Assembly (NCBI GenBank): GCA_018340375.1 | Contig: JAFFJZ010000043.1 | Coordinates: forward strand, 1,426,001 to 1,490,000 | Length of the DNA stretch: 64,000 nt | Reading direction: 5' to 3' | From: Gonatopus flavifemur | Taxonomy: Eukaryota; Arthropoda; Insecta; Hymenoptera; Dryinidae | In this document: in pieces, positions 21,964-33,428 of the stretch | How the letters are laid out: each line of letters starts with the position of its first letter | How positions within the stretch are numbered: position 1 is the stretch's first letter | Made by a program: the position numbers and the translations under genes | The notes under the pieces: generated by a model | What the model saw: the letters and a program-made list of their open reading frames with translations, nothing else | Database searches by the model: none | Told to the model about the DNA's origin: nothing

Positions 21964-22241
21964 CCGTGATTCCAGCTACAAAAGTTTTACCAGATGATTC
22001 TCAGCGAGGACCTGATACCATCACTGACTTGTTGGGAAAGGATACGGATGAAGTACTGAAGTCTCCGAATGATGTGATTGATTCGATCGATTCAAATGAA
22101 ACTTCACATGGCTGTTAAGGTTCTTCGAATTCTCAAGTGAATCTTCAAGTTGAAAGGCCATAGGAGGATTCCGAAAATTATCCAAAGTTCTCAAATAACG
22201 TAGCTTTTTATGTTCTCGACCTATTGATCGATTAAAATACA
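21964..22241 (+). pseudogene. C48-type transposon gene, continuation after the hAT
   Basis: Immediately after the duplicated CCGTGATT, the frame interrupted at 16,241 resumes and stays open to a TAA near 22,117. It encodes an Asp/Ser-rich, low-complexity linker (for example TDLLGKDTDEVLKSPND). Short blocks to 22,241 are broken by stops. Linkers of this type commonly separate a transposase core from a C-terminal protease domain. Confidence 0.6.
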
Positions 22242-22848
22242 TTGGGTACATACATCACTTGTGAAAAAGGAATTGGAGGACAATGTTTTCGACGCATTTG
22301 TATCGGAGGAGGAGAAATGAATACAGGGAGAATGATCTTATGCTTCGATACGAAATTCACAGTGTATTTGTTAAATCCTGAAAAAGTGACAGACGGGTTT
22401 ACGAAATGGGCTAGTTTAATAGAAGCATGGGAATATAATATATCGCTGATACCCATGTGTCATCAAGGGCATTGGAGACTCCTCATAGTTGACTTTCATC
22501 ACGAATACATTGTATATGTTGAAACGCTCCATGGTTATCCATCACTCTTTTACCTCAACTCATTGAGTACGTAAATACGGCAATGATGAATGCAGAAAAG
22601 AACGGAATCAATTGGTCACAATGGAAAATGTGTGTACCAAAAGACATACCACTTCAAGGAGCAACATTAGATTGTGGTATTCGCGTTCTAATCTGGGCTT
22701 ATATTCTATTAACTAAAAAGCCTTCACAATTTGACACAGAGGATATACCTCAAATTCGAAAGTGGATCATGTCAAAACTGATGGAGAGTGAAGATCTGGT
22801 GAGGGAAAAGAAAAATGCATTTATGATCGAAACAGCGGGCAGTGGAAT
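22242..22848 (+). pseudogene. Ulp1/C48-like cysteine protease domain of a transposon
   Basis: Two frames (22,242-22,574 and 22,583-22,848), joined by a one-base shift near 22,560, encode a Ulp1-type deSUMOylase-like fold. CHQGHWRLLIVDF supplies the His-Trp pair, VYVETLHGY is at the usual Asp-Ser-Leu position, and LQGATLDCGIRVLIWAY supplies the oxyanion Gln and nucleophile Cys. The expected Asp is Glu in this copy. Such domains are fused to or encoded beside transposases in several eukaryotic DNA transposon groups, where their role is unproven. The sequence ends at 22,849, where the next transposon begins. Confidence 0.75.
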
Positions 22849-22850
22849 AT

Positions 22851-23040
22851 GGGGCATTCCGCGTCAAGTGTACCCACGTAAGAATCTTGATCGCTGGGAT
22901 TTTGATGGAACTACGTGGAGTTGTTGTACTATTGGAGTACATGAGGGGCATTCCACGTCAAATGTACCTACGTAAAAATCTTAATCGCTGGAATTTTTAT
23001 GGAACTTGATGGGGTTGTTATACTATTGGAGTACAAAATT
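22851..23040. repeat. Tandem duplication, 95 bp x 2
   Basis: Two adjacent copies (22,851-22,946 and 22,947-23,040) each run from GGGGCATTCC through ATTGGAGTACA, at about 85 percent identity by eye. Because each copy begins with the terminal motif, the element end itself has been duplicated. Confidence 0.8.
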
Positions 23041-23631
23041 GGTGCGAAAGAGGGGGGGATGATGAAATATCGACGGGTTCCGAGATACAGAGGCTCAAAG
23101 TTTTGGGCATGCTAATCTCCGTTAAATCATAACTCGGTTATATTTCCTTTGAAAATGAAACGCGGGTTATGTTTTTCGTTCTTCCCAATGAACATTGAAA
23201 CGATTCTCCAAATTATTTATTCATGTAAAAAAAAGTGATTTTTATTTTTTTTCAATTTTTTTTTAAGATCAGCATTTTCGAACATTTTTTAATCACGCTC
23301 AAAAGAACGCTCTCATGAACTCATCAGTGAATTCAATCGTTATACCCGGCGCGACTAGACCGCCAAGCGTGCTGAAGATGCTGGTCCGCCGTGACCCGGT
23401 ATGGCGATGTCGATGGAAATTTCTTCCCATAGACTATTGCAAGCATAATTGATGAAATACATGGAACATCCTTTACTTATTATAGAAATCAATTGGTATC
23501 ATTATTATCAATATTCTCATCATTAACGAATTTTATTAATTATAAGTATATACAATTTTCTCACTATAACGTTATGAATATTGTTACAAGTGTATGTACG
23601 GTGTCTATGAAATTGAAGAAAAATGGGTACA

Positions 23632-24413
23632 TCACGTTTTCTCAATTTTTTTCTGAAGTTTTGGGAACAATTCGCTATTAGAGTAGGAAGAATATCTTCT
23701 AACTTGGAGGGTCGTTTGGGAAACGGGGACGGACGCATGATATTTTAGTGTTCCCGGAATCATTTTCGCCCAGTCGAATTGACACTTCAGGTCATCTCTT
23801 ATCTTCCCATGGCTCTCTTCAGAACTGAAAAATATTTTTGTTCCTGGAAAGTTATTTTTCGCCCATGTATAAAATGCATCGTAGGTTGAAATTTGATCCC
23901 TTGAGGATGCCTGTAAGCTTGCACGCATTGCTAATTTTCTTATATTCCCATCGATACCATGACATGGCCCTTTACCGCATGCAGTCTCATGGGAGTGCCA
24001 CTCAGCTTGAATACAAAAATCCTCCTCATGATGGAGTAGGTTTTGTGAATTGTACTTGTTTTTGAAATGCTGTGCTGCTCAATCGGAGAAATAAAATATT
24101 TCCTTAACATTGGACTTTTGTCGCAAGTACGTAATCAATATTTTTCGGAAAGCATACACTGCGACCGTGTCATGTTTTAGATTATCGGATAACATTGCCA
24201 TGCTTTCATGTGCAATATCATTCCTCTTTTTATAATGAAATACTACTGTAAATATCGTGATCAGATCGTTATTCCAGTGGGAAGATTGCGCAGCATTTTG
24301 CGCAATAAAAGAATAATTCTCAGCGAAATCACATGATACGAAGAATTCCCCCCCTTTTAGACTTTGCCTAATATGTCTCAAAAAATTTGACTGCTGTTTA
24401 GCAATGAAAGAAC
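23632..24413 (-). pseudogene. Transposase-like protein of family member 2, C-terminal half, one stop
   Basis: Read leftwards from 24,413, one frame encodes RSFIAKQQSNF, then CDFAENYSFIAQNAAQSSHW, KHDTVAVYAF, a SD-stop-AAQHFKNK block, EWHSHE, CGKGPCHGIDG and a YTWAKNNF tail. This is the motif order of the gene at 7430. The Gly of SDGA is replaced by TGA near 24,072. His of HGKG is Cys, and the Asp after GPC is His, so some conserved residues have decayed. The N-terminal half is absent. As in member 1 it is the only gene of its element. It is clearly homologous to 7430-9334 but quite diverged, so it represents a separate subfamily. Confidence 0.8.
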
Positions 24414-24439
24414 GAGATCTTAACTTTCGTTACAGGGAT

Positions 24440-25980
24440 GTAGAGCAAAAGTTTTGATCTTTCCGAGTTCGCATCGTAGAGGGAGCGACCCTCGAAATCC
24501 ATAATGATGATTCGCTCGGGATAGGAGCAGGTAACAAGTACTGAGGATTGAATCCGAGTGAGAGTCGAAGCAGGTTCTAATACAATGAATCCGCTCCCGA
24601 GTTGTACCTGAGAGCGGTCGTATACTTCAAATCCTTGAGCGATCGAATCCTAAGACCATGCGAGCGACTCGAATCACGAGTTAAACTCTTCAACGAGTTG
24701 GGACTTTAACTCAACTCGGGAGTCGAGCCGAAGTGCGAGCGGATACTTTAACTCCTTAAGCGATCGAATCGTTGAAAGATCGAAGGATTCGATCAAGGAG
24801 TCAAACTCCTGGTCGCAAAAGAGTTTTACTCGTGTCAGAGAATAGTCCATCAGCTGAATATGAGACTGCGTATGGAAATTATGTCCGTGGGTTCTGTGGA
24901 TGGGCGTCTGAATTTCCCTGGTCGTAGAATCCGAATTTGGAATTATTGTCGTAAGATTCGTGATCTGTGTTTTGTTATAAACAATCGAATTGTTTATACC
25001 GCATTGACGGTCAAACTATTGTTTCCATCGGAAAATTGTGGGAATGAAAATTATTCATTTCTCATCGGAGAATACACTTTATCTGAACTATTTTTTCGAT
25101 TTCTGAATTGTTTATCCAAATGCATTTTTCAAATAAATAATTAGGGCGCCGGAACTGGATCTTTCAACGGCGGTTTGAGTGTAATTGGTCGGAGAATCTA
25201 GATTATTGGATGACTTTTTGAGAATTTCTATTCCGTGTTTTGTTATAAACAATTGAATTGTTGTACAATTGTTGAGATGTACAATTGAATTGTTTATAAC
25301 AAAACACGGGCTAAAAATTCCCAAAAAGTCATCCAATAATCTAGATTCTCCGACCAATTACACTCAAACCGCCGTTGAAAGATCCAGTTCCGGCGACCTA
25401 ATTATTTATTTAAAAAATGCATTCGAATGAACAATCGAGAAATCGAGAAAACAGTTCAGATGAAGTGTATTCTCCGATGAGAAATGAATGATTTTCATTT
25501 CCACAATTTTCCGATGGAAACAATAGTTTGACCGTCGATGCGTTATAAACAATTCAATTGTTTATAATAAAACACAGATCACGAATCTTACGACAATAGT
25601 TTCAAATTCGGATTCTACGACCAAAAGAATTCAGACTCCCATTCACAGAACCCACGGACATAATTTCCATACGCACTCTCATATTCAGCTGATGGACTAT
25701 TCTCTGACACGAGTAAAACTCCTTTTCGATCAGGAATTTAACTCCTTGATCGAATCCTTCGCTCTTTCTACGATTCGATCGCTCAAGGAGTTAAAGTATG
25801 CGAGAGCCCGGAGGTTCAACTCCTCAAAAGAGTTGCTCGCTCGGGATCTAAAGTGTCCTCGCTCTTCGAGGGATCGCTCTTTGGAGTATCCAGCAGGTAT
25901 GAATCCTCACACATTCAGATCGCAGAAAGAGCGATCCTTTGTGAGAGTTCAGGTAGCCGGCTCTTTATATGATTAGTTCT
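24440..25980. mobile_element. Fold-back with repetitive arms, core 24,781-25,771
   Basis: Core arms 24,781-25,262 and about 25,278-25,771 are long inverted repeats, with the centre at TTGTACAATTGTTGAG. The word ATAAACAATTGAATTGTTTAT recurs four times, twice per arm. Outside the core, 24,440-24,780 and 25,771-25,980 are degenerate repeats of GAGTT, CGATCGAATC and CTCCTTGA words in opposite orientation, resembling the short direct repeats of FB-type arms. No protein is encoded. The exact termini and target duplication are not resolved. Confidence 0.75.
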
Positions 25981-27434
25981 ACATACGAGCAAACATACAG
26001 TACTCTTCGCAAATCCTCGTCCCGCAGGTATCGAATACTTAAAATGCCAAAAACCTTCTACTCATCGACCGAAAGTTCTTCTCACGATCGATACGTGTTT
26101 TGATCGCGAGCGATTCAGGAGTTATATTGCCGCTCGGATTTAATCCTCATCCCTGGTTTGAAGGTTTATTTTCTATACACAAGCTTGAGCGTGCATCTAC
26201 ACAAATGTTTTTCATTGTTGAATGTTCGTCTATGAATGTTCACCGAACAATGAATGTCGCGAATTCACATTTCTTTTCTCACGAAGGTGATTGTAACACA
26301 GATTTTCACCTTATAAAGCTGCATCGATTATTCCACAATGCTACGTCATTGCATGGACAACACAGTCGAATTCTCACTACTTCACGTAACTCGTACCGTT
26401 CGACACACGTATACATTGAAGGCACGCCCGGATATTTGGAGAGACGGTTATACGCGTTACTCTCACGTGTTATTAATCCACTGTCACGTGTTTCGAAGAC
26501 GTGGTTTCAACGTACACGTTGTAATAGCTTATGTGGCTCCAAATAAGTCCATTTACACTTTGGGTTCTTAATGCTTCAATTTTTCACAGCTGATGGGATG
26601 TATTTTCTCTCCTTTTCACAGGTTATTTCACAGCGAACTTCACAAAATAGTCATTCACTTTCGATTCACGTTAATTAATGTACAATCGAATTTTCACTCG
26701 CGTCATTCGTTACAACGAATACGAAGTAAAGTTATTGTTTCGAGAAACGATGATGTGTACGCGTAACGAGAGAAGTATTCGCATAAGAACGCGTCACTGT
26801 TGATCACACCGATACTCACGAATACGAGTATACGCCGTAGCAATTCCTGTTGCTACAGGTTCACCGCATGTCACGATAATTTGAAGTTTTGAAATGTCAA
26901 TTTTAATGTCTCTCAAGCCGCAAATCCGGCTCGAAGGGCCTTGTTTAATGTTGGATGTAGGTAGAATAAAGTTCTGAGCCGGCTTTGACAATCAGACGAT
27001 GTCTGCGACTTGATTTACGAATTTTCTTCCCAGATTAGATTTAGCGGACTGTATTGGATTAAAGGATCGGATAGATTAGATCTAAACACATTGAGCGATA
27101 TAATTAGATTTGGAAAGAGTTATTTAATTCCACGATTCACTGTTGCACTTGATATGAGAAGAACAGTATTCTCGTTAATATAGATTGTTCACGAGACAGA
27201 AGGCTCGTTTGAACCACACACACATGGCGAGACGCGCGTTATGATTTGAGATTGAAGATTTATATCTCGAATCTATGATGATACAAACTAGTATACTACG
27301 GTTAAGATGGAATTCAGAGACGAGACTCGGGAGCTCCTTTGTGTTAATTATAACACACGGCAGGTTAACGAGACGAGACCCGAAAAGATGCGGATGAGGT
27401 GATTGCCGTGCGTGAACTCAACTGCGGAACGGCC
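25981..27434. other. Unassigned AT-rich sequence, possible LTR-like remnant
   Basis: No gene is recognisable. Short words such as CACGTGT, GTACGT and ACGAATACG recur between 26,350 and 26,830. The part from 26,800 to 27,434 has TATA-like and polyadenylation-like words, as in a retroelement LTR, but no paired copy or terminus is visible. The open frame at 26,100-26,546 has no family features. Confidence 0.3.
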
Positions 27435-28446
27435 CTTGACCTCAGTGATGCCAGCATTTGGTCGACCGAGTCGATTTACCCTCTCCATCTGACCATTTCT
27501 CGTCCCCACCATTCCAGCCGGGAGTACGCACACATTGAAACCCGTATTCATGTGATTCGGAACCGGTCGGTTCACTTCGAGTCAGCTCGGACAATCGAGA
27601 GAGAACCAACTATCCGTCGGTCTTTGTCTTCTCAATATGTTTTACGATCGGCTAACTCCGTGCAAGATCGGAAAAAATTTAAAGCCCACGCGGTCGACTT
27701 ACCGAAAAGTTTCACCGCTTTTTCTTTTCCAAACGACAATTTTATTGTAATCAGTATCGAACTGACTTACCCGGCACCCTGGGCAATTCTCGGCCGGGGC
27801 CCTTCGATATTCTTTCCGTTTTTTTTTTCAAATCAAGAGCCAGTTCAATACTGATTATTAAATTATCACGATGAAATATAGATTTGATGCATAGCATCAT
27901 TTAATTGAATTAAAATCGAATATGAGTAAATAATTTTTCAATTATTATTTATTTTTCATAAATTTTATAAGATTATTGGTTATTCTTATGACTGATTATG
28001 AAGCTTTCAAGAACTCCTATATGTATTGTATAAAAATTTTCTAATAGTTAAGTATTTCTAATCATTATTCTAAATCTTGATGATTTTTCAAGGAATTTCA
28101 TTAGAATTGTCAATCAATCGATGGTTGAAGAATTCTAAGATAGTTTGGGGACCTATGATAAATGTCCTGCGGTGAATTCCATAATTTTCCCTGATAAATT
28201 AATCTTCAGAGATCACTATGATATTCCAATAATGAGGATAATCAAATCAACATCGATTATCAGATGTTGATCAACATCAAAATAATAAGACTGAATATTC
28301 AATTGATTGAGTGCAAATTATTTTCAATGGACTGAATAATTAGATTTGAGCATTCAAATTGATATTTCATCATTTCACGCATTATCAGTCTCTTTCCTCC
28401 GCTGCATTACTTCATAGACGTAATATGTGGATCGAAATATTACAAG

Positions 28447-28518
28447 ACCCCATAGCCTAGCGGCAAAAGACATGTTTCTTGCGGAAGAACGGTCGGGTTC
28501 GATTCTGTGTGGAGACAT
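28447..28518 (+). ncRNA. tRNA-like (SINE-head-like) segment, left arm
   Basis: An A-box-like TAGCCTAGCGG (28,453-28,463) and a B-box-like GGGTTCGATTC (28,495-28,505) are spaced as in tRNA genes. The flanking GACCCCA pairs imperfectly (about 5 of 7) with TGGAGAC, and TTCTT/AAGAA could form a hairpin. It is not a good tRNA: the anticodon loop is not seven bases and the T stem is weak. A tRNA-derived SINE head captured in the fold-back arm is the best reading. A T-rich stretch that could stop RNA polymerase III follows at 28,520. Confidence 0.45.
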
Positions 28519-29040
28519 TTCATTTTTTTTTTGTCATCTCTCTGGTGAATAATTAAATTTCACATCCGATTATTATTTTTTATGTCATTACATCGTCATA
28601 TTATCAATAATCCTGATCTTTCAGAATGCACTTGCGGATTCGACCAAGTACAGGTCCGAGTCGATTGGAAATTTCCCAAATATTCGTGTCCATGAGATAT
28701 ACACAGTAGGAAATTTTTCGTCAAATTCAACACACAAGCGAATGTTAACCATTTTTCTTCACACTTAACGTGTGTTGATTCCAAAGTGACACTCACAAAG
28801 TGTTAATTTGAACTCGAATAACATTTTAATGTGTTGAAAATGAATCGATCCAACAGCATTTGGTCAGTGTGTTCAATGAATACACAAAAGTGTGAAATAT
28901 TCAACACTTGAATTTTAACACGTAGTTAAATATTCAACACTTGAATTTTGACACGTACTTCTTTTTTACACAATGACGGAATTTCTTTTTACTGTGTAGA
29001 CCGATCGATGCAGAATCTTCTGAAATGAGAAATGAATAGC

Positions 29041-29316
29041 ACTTCAGAGGAACGTTTTTGAAAAAGTGTACTTGCAAATTCCATCAATTCCTGTGACGAA
29101 TTGATGAAAAAATTTCAAAAATTTGTGTCCATCGAATAAAGACCGATCGATTCGAAATCTAATGAAATGAAAAATTAAATCACTTCGGAGGAACGTTTTT
29201 GAAAAAGTATACTTGCAAATTCCATCAAACCCTTTGACGAATTGATAAAAAAATTTCGAAACTTTGTCTCCGTGGAATATAGACTGATCGATTCTGAATC
29301 TCCTCACGCAGAGCAA
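29041..29316. repeat. Tandem repeat in the left arm, about 140 bp x 2
   Basis: Two units, each beginning ACTTC(A/G)GAGGAACG and continuing TTTTTGAAAAAGT, occupy 29,041-29,316. A related, more diverged segment lies at about 28,625-28,700 (TTGCGGATTCGACCAAG). The same array appears in reverse at 33,156-33,428. Open frames over it arise from the repeat and are not genes. Confidence 0.75.
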
Positions 29317-29710
29317 TGGATTCTAAGGAGTATGACAAATATCATGAAGGCTGAAATATTTCATAATATATTTTCGAGTATGAGGGCAAGTATCTAGATC
29401 ATAAGTGTTATAAGTACAAGTATCCATTTATGATGAAGGTGTTTATTTTGGGGTAGATGGTACTGTCAACTCCAGAGCTCTTTATGAATCCACTAGTTCG
29501 AAAAGAATTCTTGAAGAGTTCTATTCTCGCTCTTGAAAAAGAATTCTTCGTGTGGTATCTTGGCGGGTTCATGTCCTGAGGAATATCTTTTTTTCCGATT
29601 TCATATTATTCTTCCCTCAATTCAAGCAACTGAAGATAGTAATTGTAATAATCTTATATTATAATAGGAACTAACTTTTTTTCCTTGCCGTTATTATATT
29701 GATATATTAC

Positions 29711-32700
29711 TAGACTGCGGAAGTTTATGCAAGTAAATGTTTTGCATATTTTGCATATTTCGTTGATTTTACATATTACATATAACTCATATATTTAACA
29801 TATTTTGCACATACTTCGCACATTTCGTAAATATTTTGCATATTTTGCATATTTTGCATATTTTTTTTCATAAATTTTACTTCCAATCTTCAAATGTATA
29901 TTCCAATTTCACATTCCTCACGAATATATATAGTCAATGTTTAATAATCGTGAACTTTGTTTTCGATGTTGTATTTAGTAAATATTATACCTTGATCTTC
30001 AACAGATTGTTATCTGGTATGTTCCATTAATCGTAAAACCCAAACATTCATATTTACTGATTTCTTCTATAGTGTGATTTGTATATGTGGCTTTAGTGTT
30101 CTTCAGTAATCAAGCAAGACAAGTCACACGTTATTACACGTTATTCATCCAATTTACTAGAAGTTAATTTCTGAAAGTGATTGTACTACGTATCATAATG
30201 CCTAAAGCTAGGAAAAATAGATGTGCATTAGTACAAAGTTGGATCAGAGATGTTGGGGATAATTATTTAATTTACGATGGGCAAAAAGTTAACTGTAAAG
30301 CCTGTAACGACAAAGAGGTAAATATCAGTTCATACTCCTTTATAACATTGATTGTTTCTATATTCCTAATAAACTAGGAGATCAGTTTTAACCCTCCAAC
30401 GCACTCAGAGAAGTACTTGGTTGGTACAACCAAATTCTATTGATAAACAGGAGCCGGCTGAATATTTTGTTAATGTATGAAAATAATACGAATACGACAC
30501 TTAAAAAAATTCATCCATATAATTTAGTTCCTCCAACAAAACAATTCTTATGCAATAATAATGATTTCGATAATCCATTGGATTGTTTTGTTTATCCATT
30601 CAAAAGCAGGCAACCAAATATTTAGCCGGATGCTAGTCGCTGATTTTTTTTTAGTGCGTCTCAAAGTCTTGGAAGGTTTTTATCTTAGCCTTGTTAAGAG
30701 AGTCGGAGGCGTTAGAAGTTTAATGTATTGTGAGCTGAAACTTGTTTCTTTGGTTTTATACATCAAGTGTGTATGTTCATCTAGAGGAAAAAAATAAGTG
30801 TTGTTTTTACACTTCAATTAGCTAATTTTTCCGATAACATATATTGAAATTTCAGCTGCACTCTCTACATCTAAAGGAATGACAAATCTATGATTCACTG
30901 TATTAGGTCTCAAAAGTGAGTTTTCGCTCAGTTCAACTGGTATTTTTACCTGTTTCAAGTGGATTTTTCTGTTAGAGAGCCGAAAATTTTCTATAAAATT
31001 AAAGTGGATGTGGAATTCTAACCTAAAACCTTAGACTTTCATTCTAAAATAGCAGAAATTTCACTCTAAAAATTGACAGGCTGACTTCTAGTTCGTTAAA
31101 GAATGAAATTCAACTCTAAAAATTTCATAGAGTATAGAAAGAATTATACAAAAAAATGAGAAATTTCTTGATGATGAATGGATTTTTTTTACATGAGAAG
31201 AAATAATCTTTTCTACGTAAAATATGAAAATTATTGCAAATCTTGTAATTTATAATGAACATTCCGAGTAAAATTACTTTTTTCCATGAACAATACAGAT
31301 TACTTGTGATAGAAAATCACAGTTGACCCAACACGTAAAAACTACAGCGCATGAGACAAATGTAAGGCACAGAGAGAACCCTGAAACACCTTCAACTTCA
31401 AATTCGGAAGGCACACAAGGTGATAGAAAGAAATCGCAATTTTTTTATGATTTATGTGAAGCAATGGTATCTGCTAAAATACCTTGGCGTTGTCTCGATA
31501 ACGATATATTCAAGAAGTTTCTGAAAAAATACACGTTACAGAGCATTCCTCACGAATCTACTCTGAGAAAAACATATTCGAATGATTGCTACAATTCTGC
31601 TATTCAAAAATCAGATCAGATATAGGCGATAATTATATTTGGATATCTGTAGATGAGACCACAGATACAGTGGGACGTCAAATAGCGAATCTAATTGTTG
31701 GTAAATTATGTGAAGAGGAACCAACGAAACCTCACTTAATTGCTTGCAAAATGCTGGACAGAACAAATCATGCAACAATTGCACGGTTTGTGAATTCTTC
31801 GATGCAAGTATTGTGGCCTGATGGTAATTTTGAAAACCGAGTACTGCTGCTTGTTACTGATGCGGCTGCATATATGTTGAAAGCTGGAGTGAGTCTCAGA
31901 GTATTTTTCCCAAATTTGATACACCTTACGTGCGTAATTCATGGATTCAACAGAATAGCCGAAGAAATACGAATGAAGTTCCCACTTGTGAATGATTTAA
32001 TATCTTCGGTTAAAAAAGTATTTTTGAAAGCTCCTGTACGGATTGAATATTATCAAACAAAGCTGCAAAATGTTCCTTTACCACCGGAACCAATATCAAC
32101 AAGGCGGGGAACATGGCTTGAGGCTGCACTGTTCTATGCCATTCATTTGGAGGACATTAAAGAAGTGATCGAGTCATTTGATCCTGAAGAAGCTCGATCA
32201 ACTAAAACAGCAGTCAATGTTCTTCAGAATGCGCAACTGGTGAGGATTTGAGTTACATTCAAACTCATTTCAAGACACTTGCTATAATAATAAAAACATT
32301 AGAAACAATAGGAATGCCTTTAACTGAATCTGTTCAAACGGTACGTGCTTGCATAGAAAACTTGCATAATATACCAGGCTCTTGTGGATTAGAAGTTAGA
32401 ACAAAATTGGATAATGTTCTGAAAAGGAATGTAGGAATAACAGAAATATTCAAAGTCTCTGACGTACTTAGGAACGAAGCAGCTGAGCCACCACAGGAAA
32501 TTCCATCTGATTTGTGGAGTAAATACAAATATGCTCCACTGACATCATGCGACGTGGAGAGATCTTTCTCAGCATATAAATTAATTTTGTCAGAAAAACG
32601 ACATCACTTTACCGTTCCAAATCTTGAAAAAATTGTGATACTTTATTGTAACTTGAATTATGATCCAAACGCTTAAAAGGAATTATGTATGATGGTAACT

Positions 32701-32991
32701 TTATTCAATGATAATATTGCGTTTTCTTTGTTTTTGTTGCATAAAAACAATATTTTCTGTGAAATATTAGCAGTGATTGCATTTTTTTTTGCATATTTTT
32801 GTGTCCATTGTCATATGTACAGCATAAATCGTGCATACATTTTGCATATGTTCTATGCATATTCAGTGTATATTTCTTGCATATGTCGATATGCATGTTG
32901 CAAATTACATAAAAATGATGATAAATAACTTGGTTCCGATTTATTTTGTGCCATGCATGAAATATGTTTGTGCATAAACTTCCGCAGTCTA
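29711..32991 (+). mobile_element. hAT transposon 2, duplication TATATTAC
   Basis: Inverted ends TAGACTGCGGAAGTTTATGCA and complement are flanked by a perfect 8-bp duplication TATATTAC (29,703-29,710 and 32,992-32,999). Subterminal arrays of TGCATATTT words lie at 29,740-29,870 and 32,780-32,905, as expected for hAT transposase binding sites. It contains a damaged hAT transposase gene. It sits in the loop of the giant fold-back and so inserted after that element. Confidence 0.96.
30198..32676 (+). pseudogene. hAT transposase 2, two exons, two frameshifts
   Basis: Exon 1 (30,198-30,318) starts MPKARKNRCALVQSW and ends CKACNDKE at donor GAG|GTAAAT. Exon 2 opens after AATACAG (31,299) with ITCDRKSQLTQH. 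Joined in phase, the two halves make a BED-type zinc finger (C-x2-C, then H-x5-H), so the intron of about 980 bp is well supported. Then follow WISVDETTDTVGR (first Asp), LLLVTDAAAYM (second Asp), LTCVIHGFNR (Cys/His block) and, near the end, LTSCDVERSFSAYK with its Glu, plus the dimerisation tail. Frame breaks occur in the A-run near 31,606 and at the GGTGAGG near 32,238. The ends of the element are intact, so this copy is non-autonomous but mobilisable. Confidence 0.92.
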
Positions 32992-33155
32992 TATATTACT
33001 GGTTGACGGTACCATCTACCCCAAAACAAACACCTTCATCATAAATGGATACTTGTACTTATAACACTTATGATCTAGATACTTGCCCTCATACTCGAAA
33101 ATATATTATGAAATATTTCAGCCTTCATGATATTTGTCATACTCCTTAGAATCCA

Positions 33156-33428
33156 TTGCTCTGCGTGAGGAGATTCAGAATCGATCAGTCTATATTCCAC
33201 GGAGACAAAGTTTCGAAATTTTTTTATCAATTCGTCAAAGGGTTTGATGGAATTTGCAAGTATACTTTTTCAAAAACGTTCCTCCGAAGTGATTTAATTT
33301 TTCATTTCATTAGATTTCGAATCGATCGGTCTTTATTCGATGGACACAAATTTTTGAAATTTTTTCATCAATTCGTCACAGGAATTGATGGAATTTGCAA
33401 GTACACTTTTTCAAAAACGTTCCTCTGA
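33156..33428. repeat. Tandem repeat in the right arm, mirror of 29,041-29,316
   Basis: This is the inverted copy of the left-arm 140-bp repeats, identical except for scattered bases. It shows that the tandem array predates the inversion that built the fold-back. Confidence 0.75.

Larger units (their letters stand above)
22850..24413. mobile_element. Transposon family member 2, left end TGGGGCATTCC, right end lost
   Basis: The left end TGGGGCATTCCGCGTCAA matches the family ends at 5381 and 35,642, and AATA precedes it. It is followed by a 95-bp tandem duplication and, on the minus strand, the C-terminal half of the family transposase. No matching right terminus is present. The gene breaks off at about 24,413, next to a different fold-back, so only part of the element remains. 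Confidence 0.7.

Noticed and set aside
22242..22848. A host SUMO protease gene
   Set aside because: It joins in frame to transposase-like sequence across the hAT insertion, is broken by shifts, and has no host-gene exon structure.
27399..27854. Open frame of 151 codons, repeated in mirror at 34,611-35,096
   Set aside because: It lies in the two arms of the giant fold-back, partly starting outside the element. Conservation between copies reflects the recent palindrome, and no family motif is seen.
28447..28518. A functional tRNA gene
   Set aside because: Acceptor pairing is incomplete, the T stem is weak and no seven-base anticodon loop fits, so it is kept only as a tRNA-like segment.
29044..29316. 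Repetitive protein of 90 codons (also 33,156-33,428)
   Set aside because: The internal protein repeat is a by-product of the 140-bp DNA tandem repeat and is present in mirror copies.
30440..30797. Short open frames between the two exons of hAT 2
   Set aside because: They lie in the intron defined by the split zinc finger and have no domain features.
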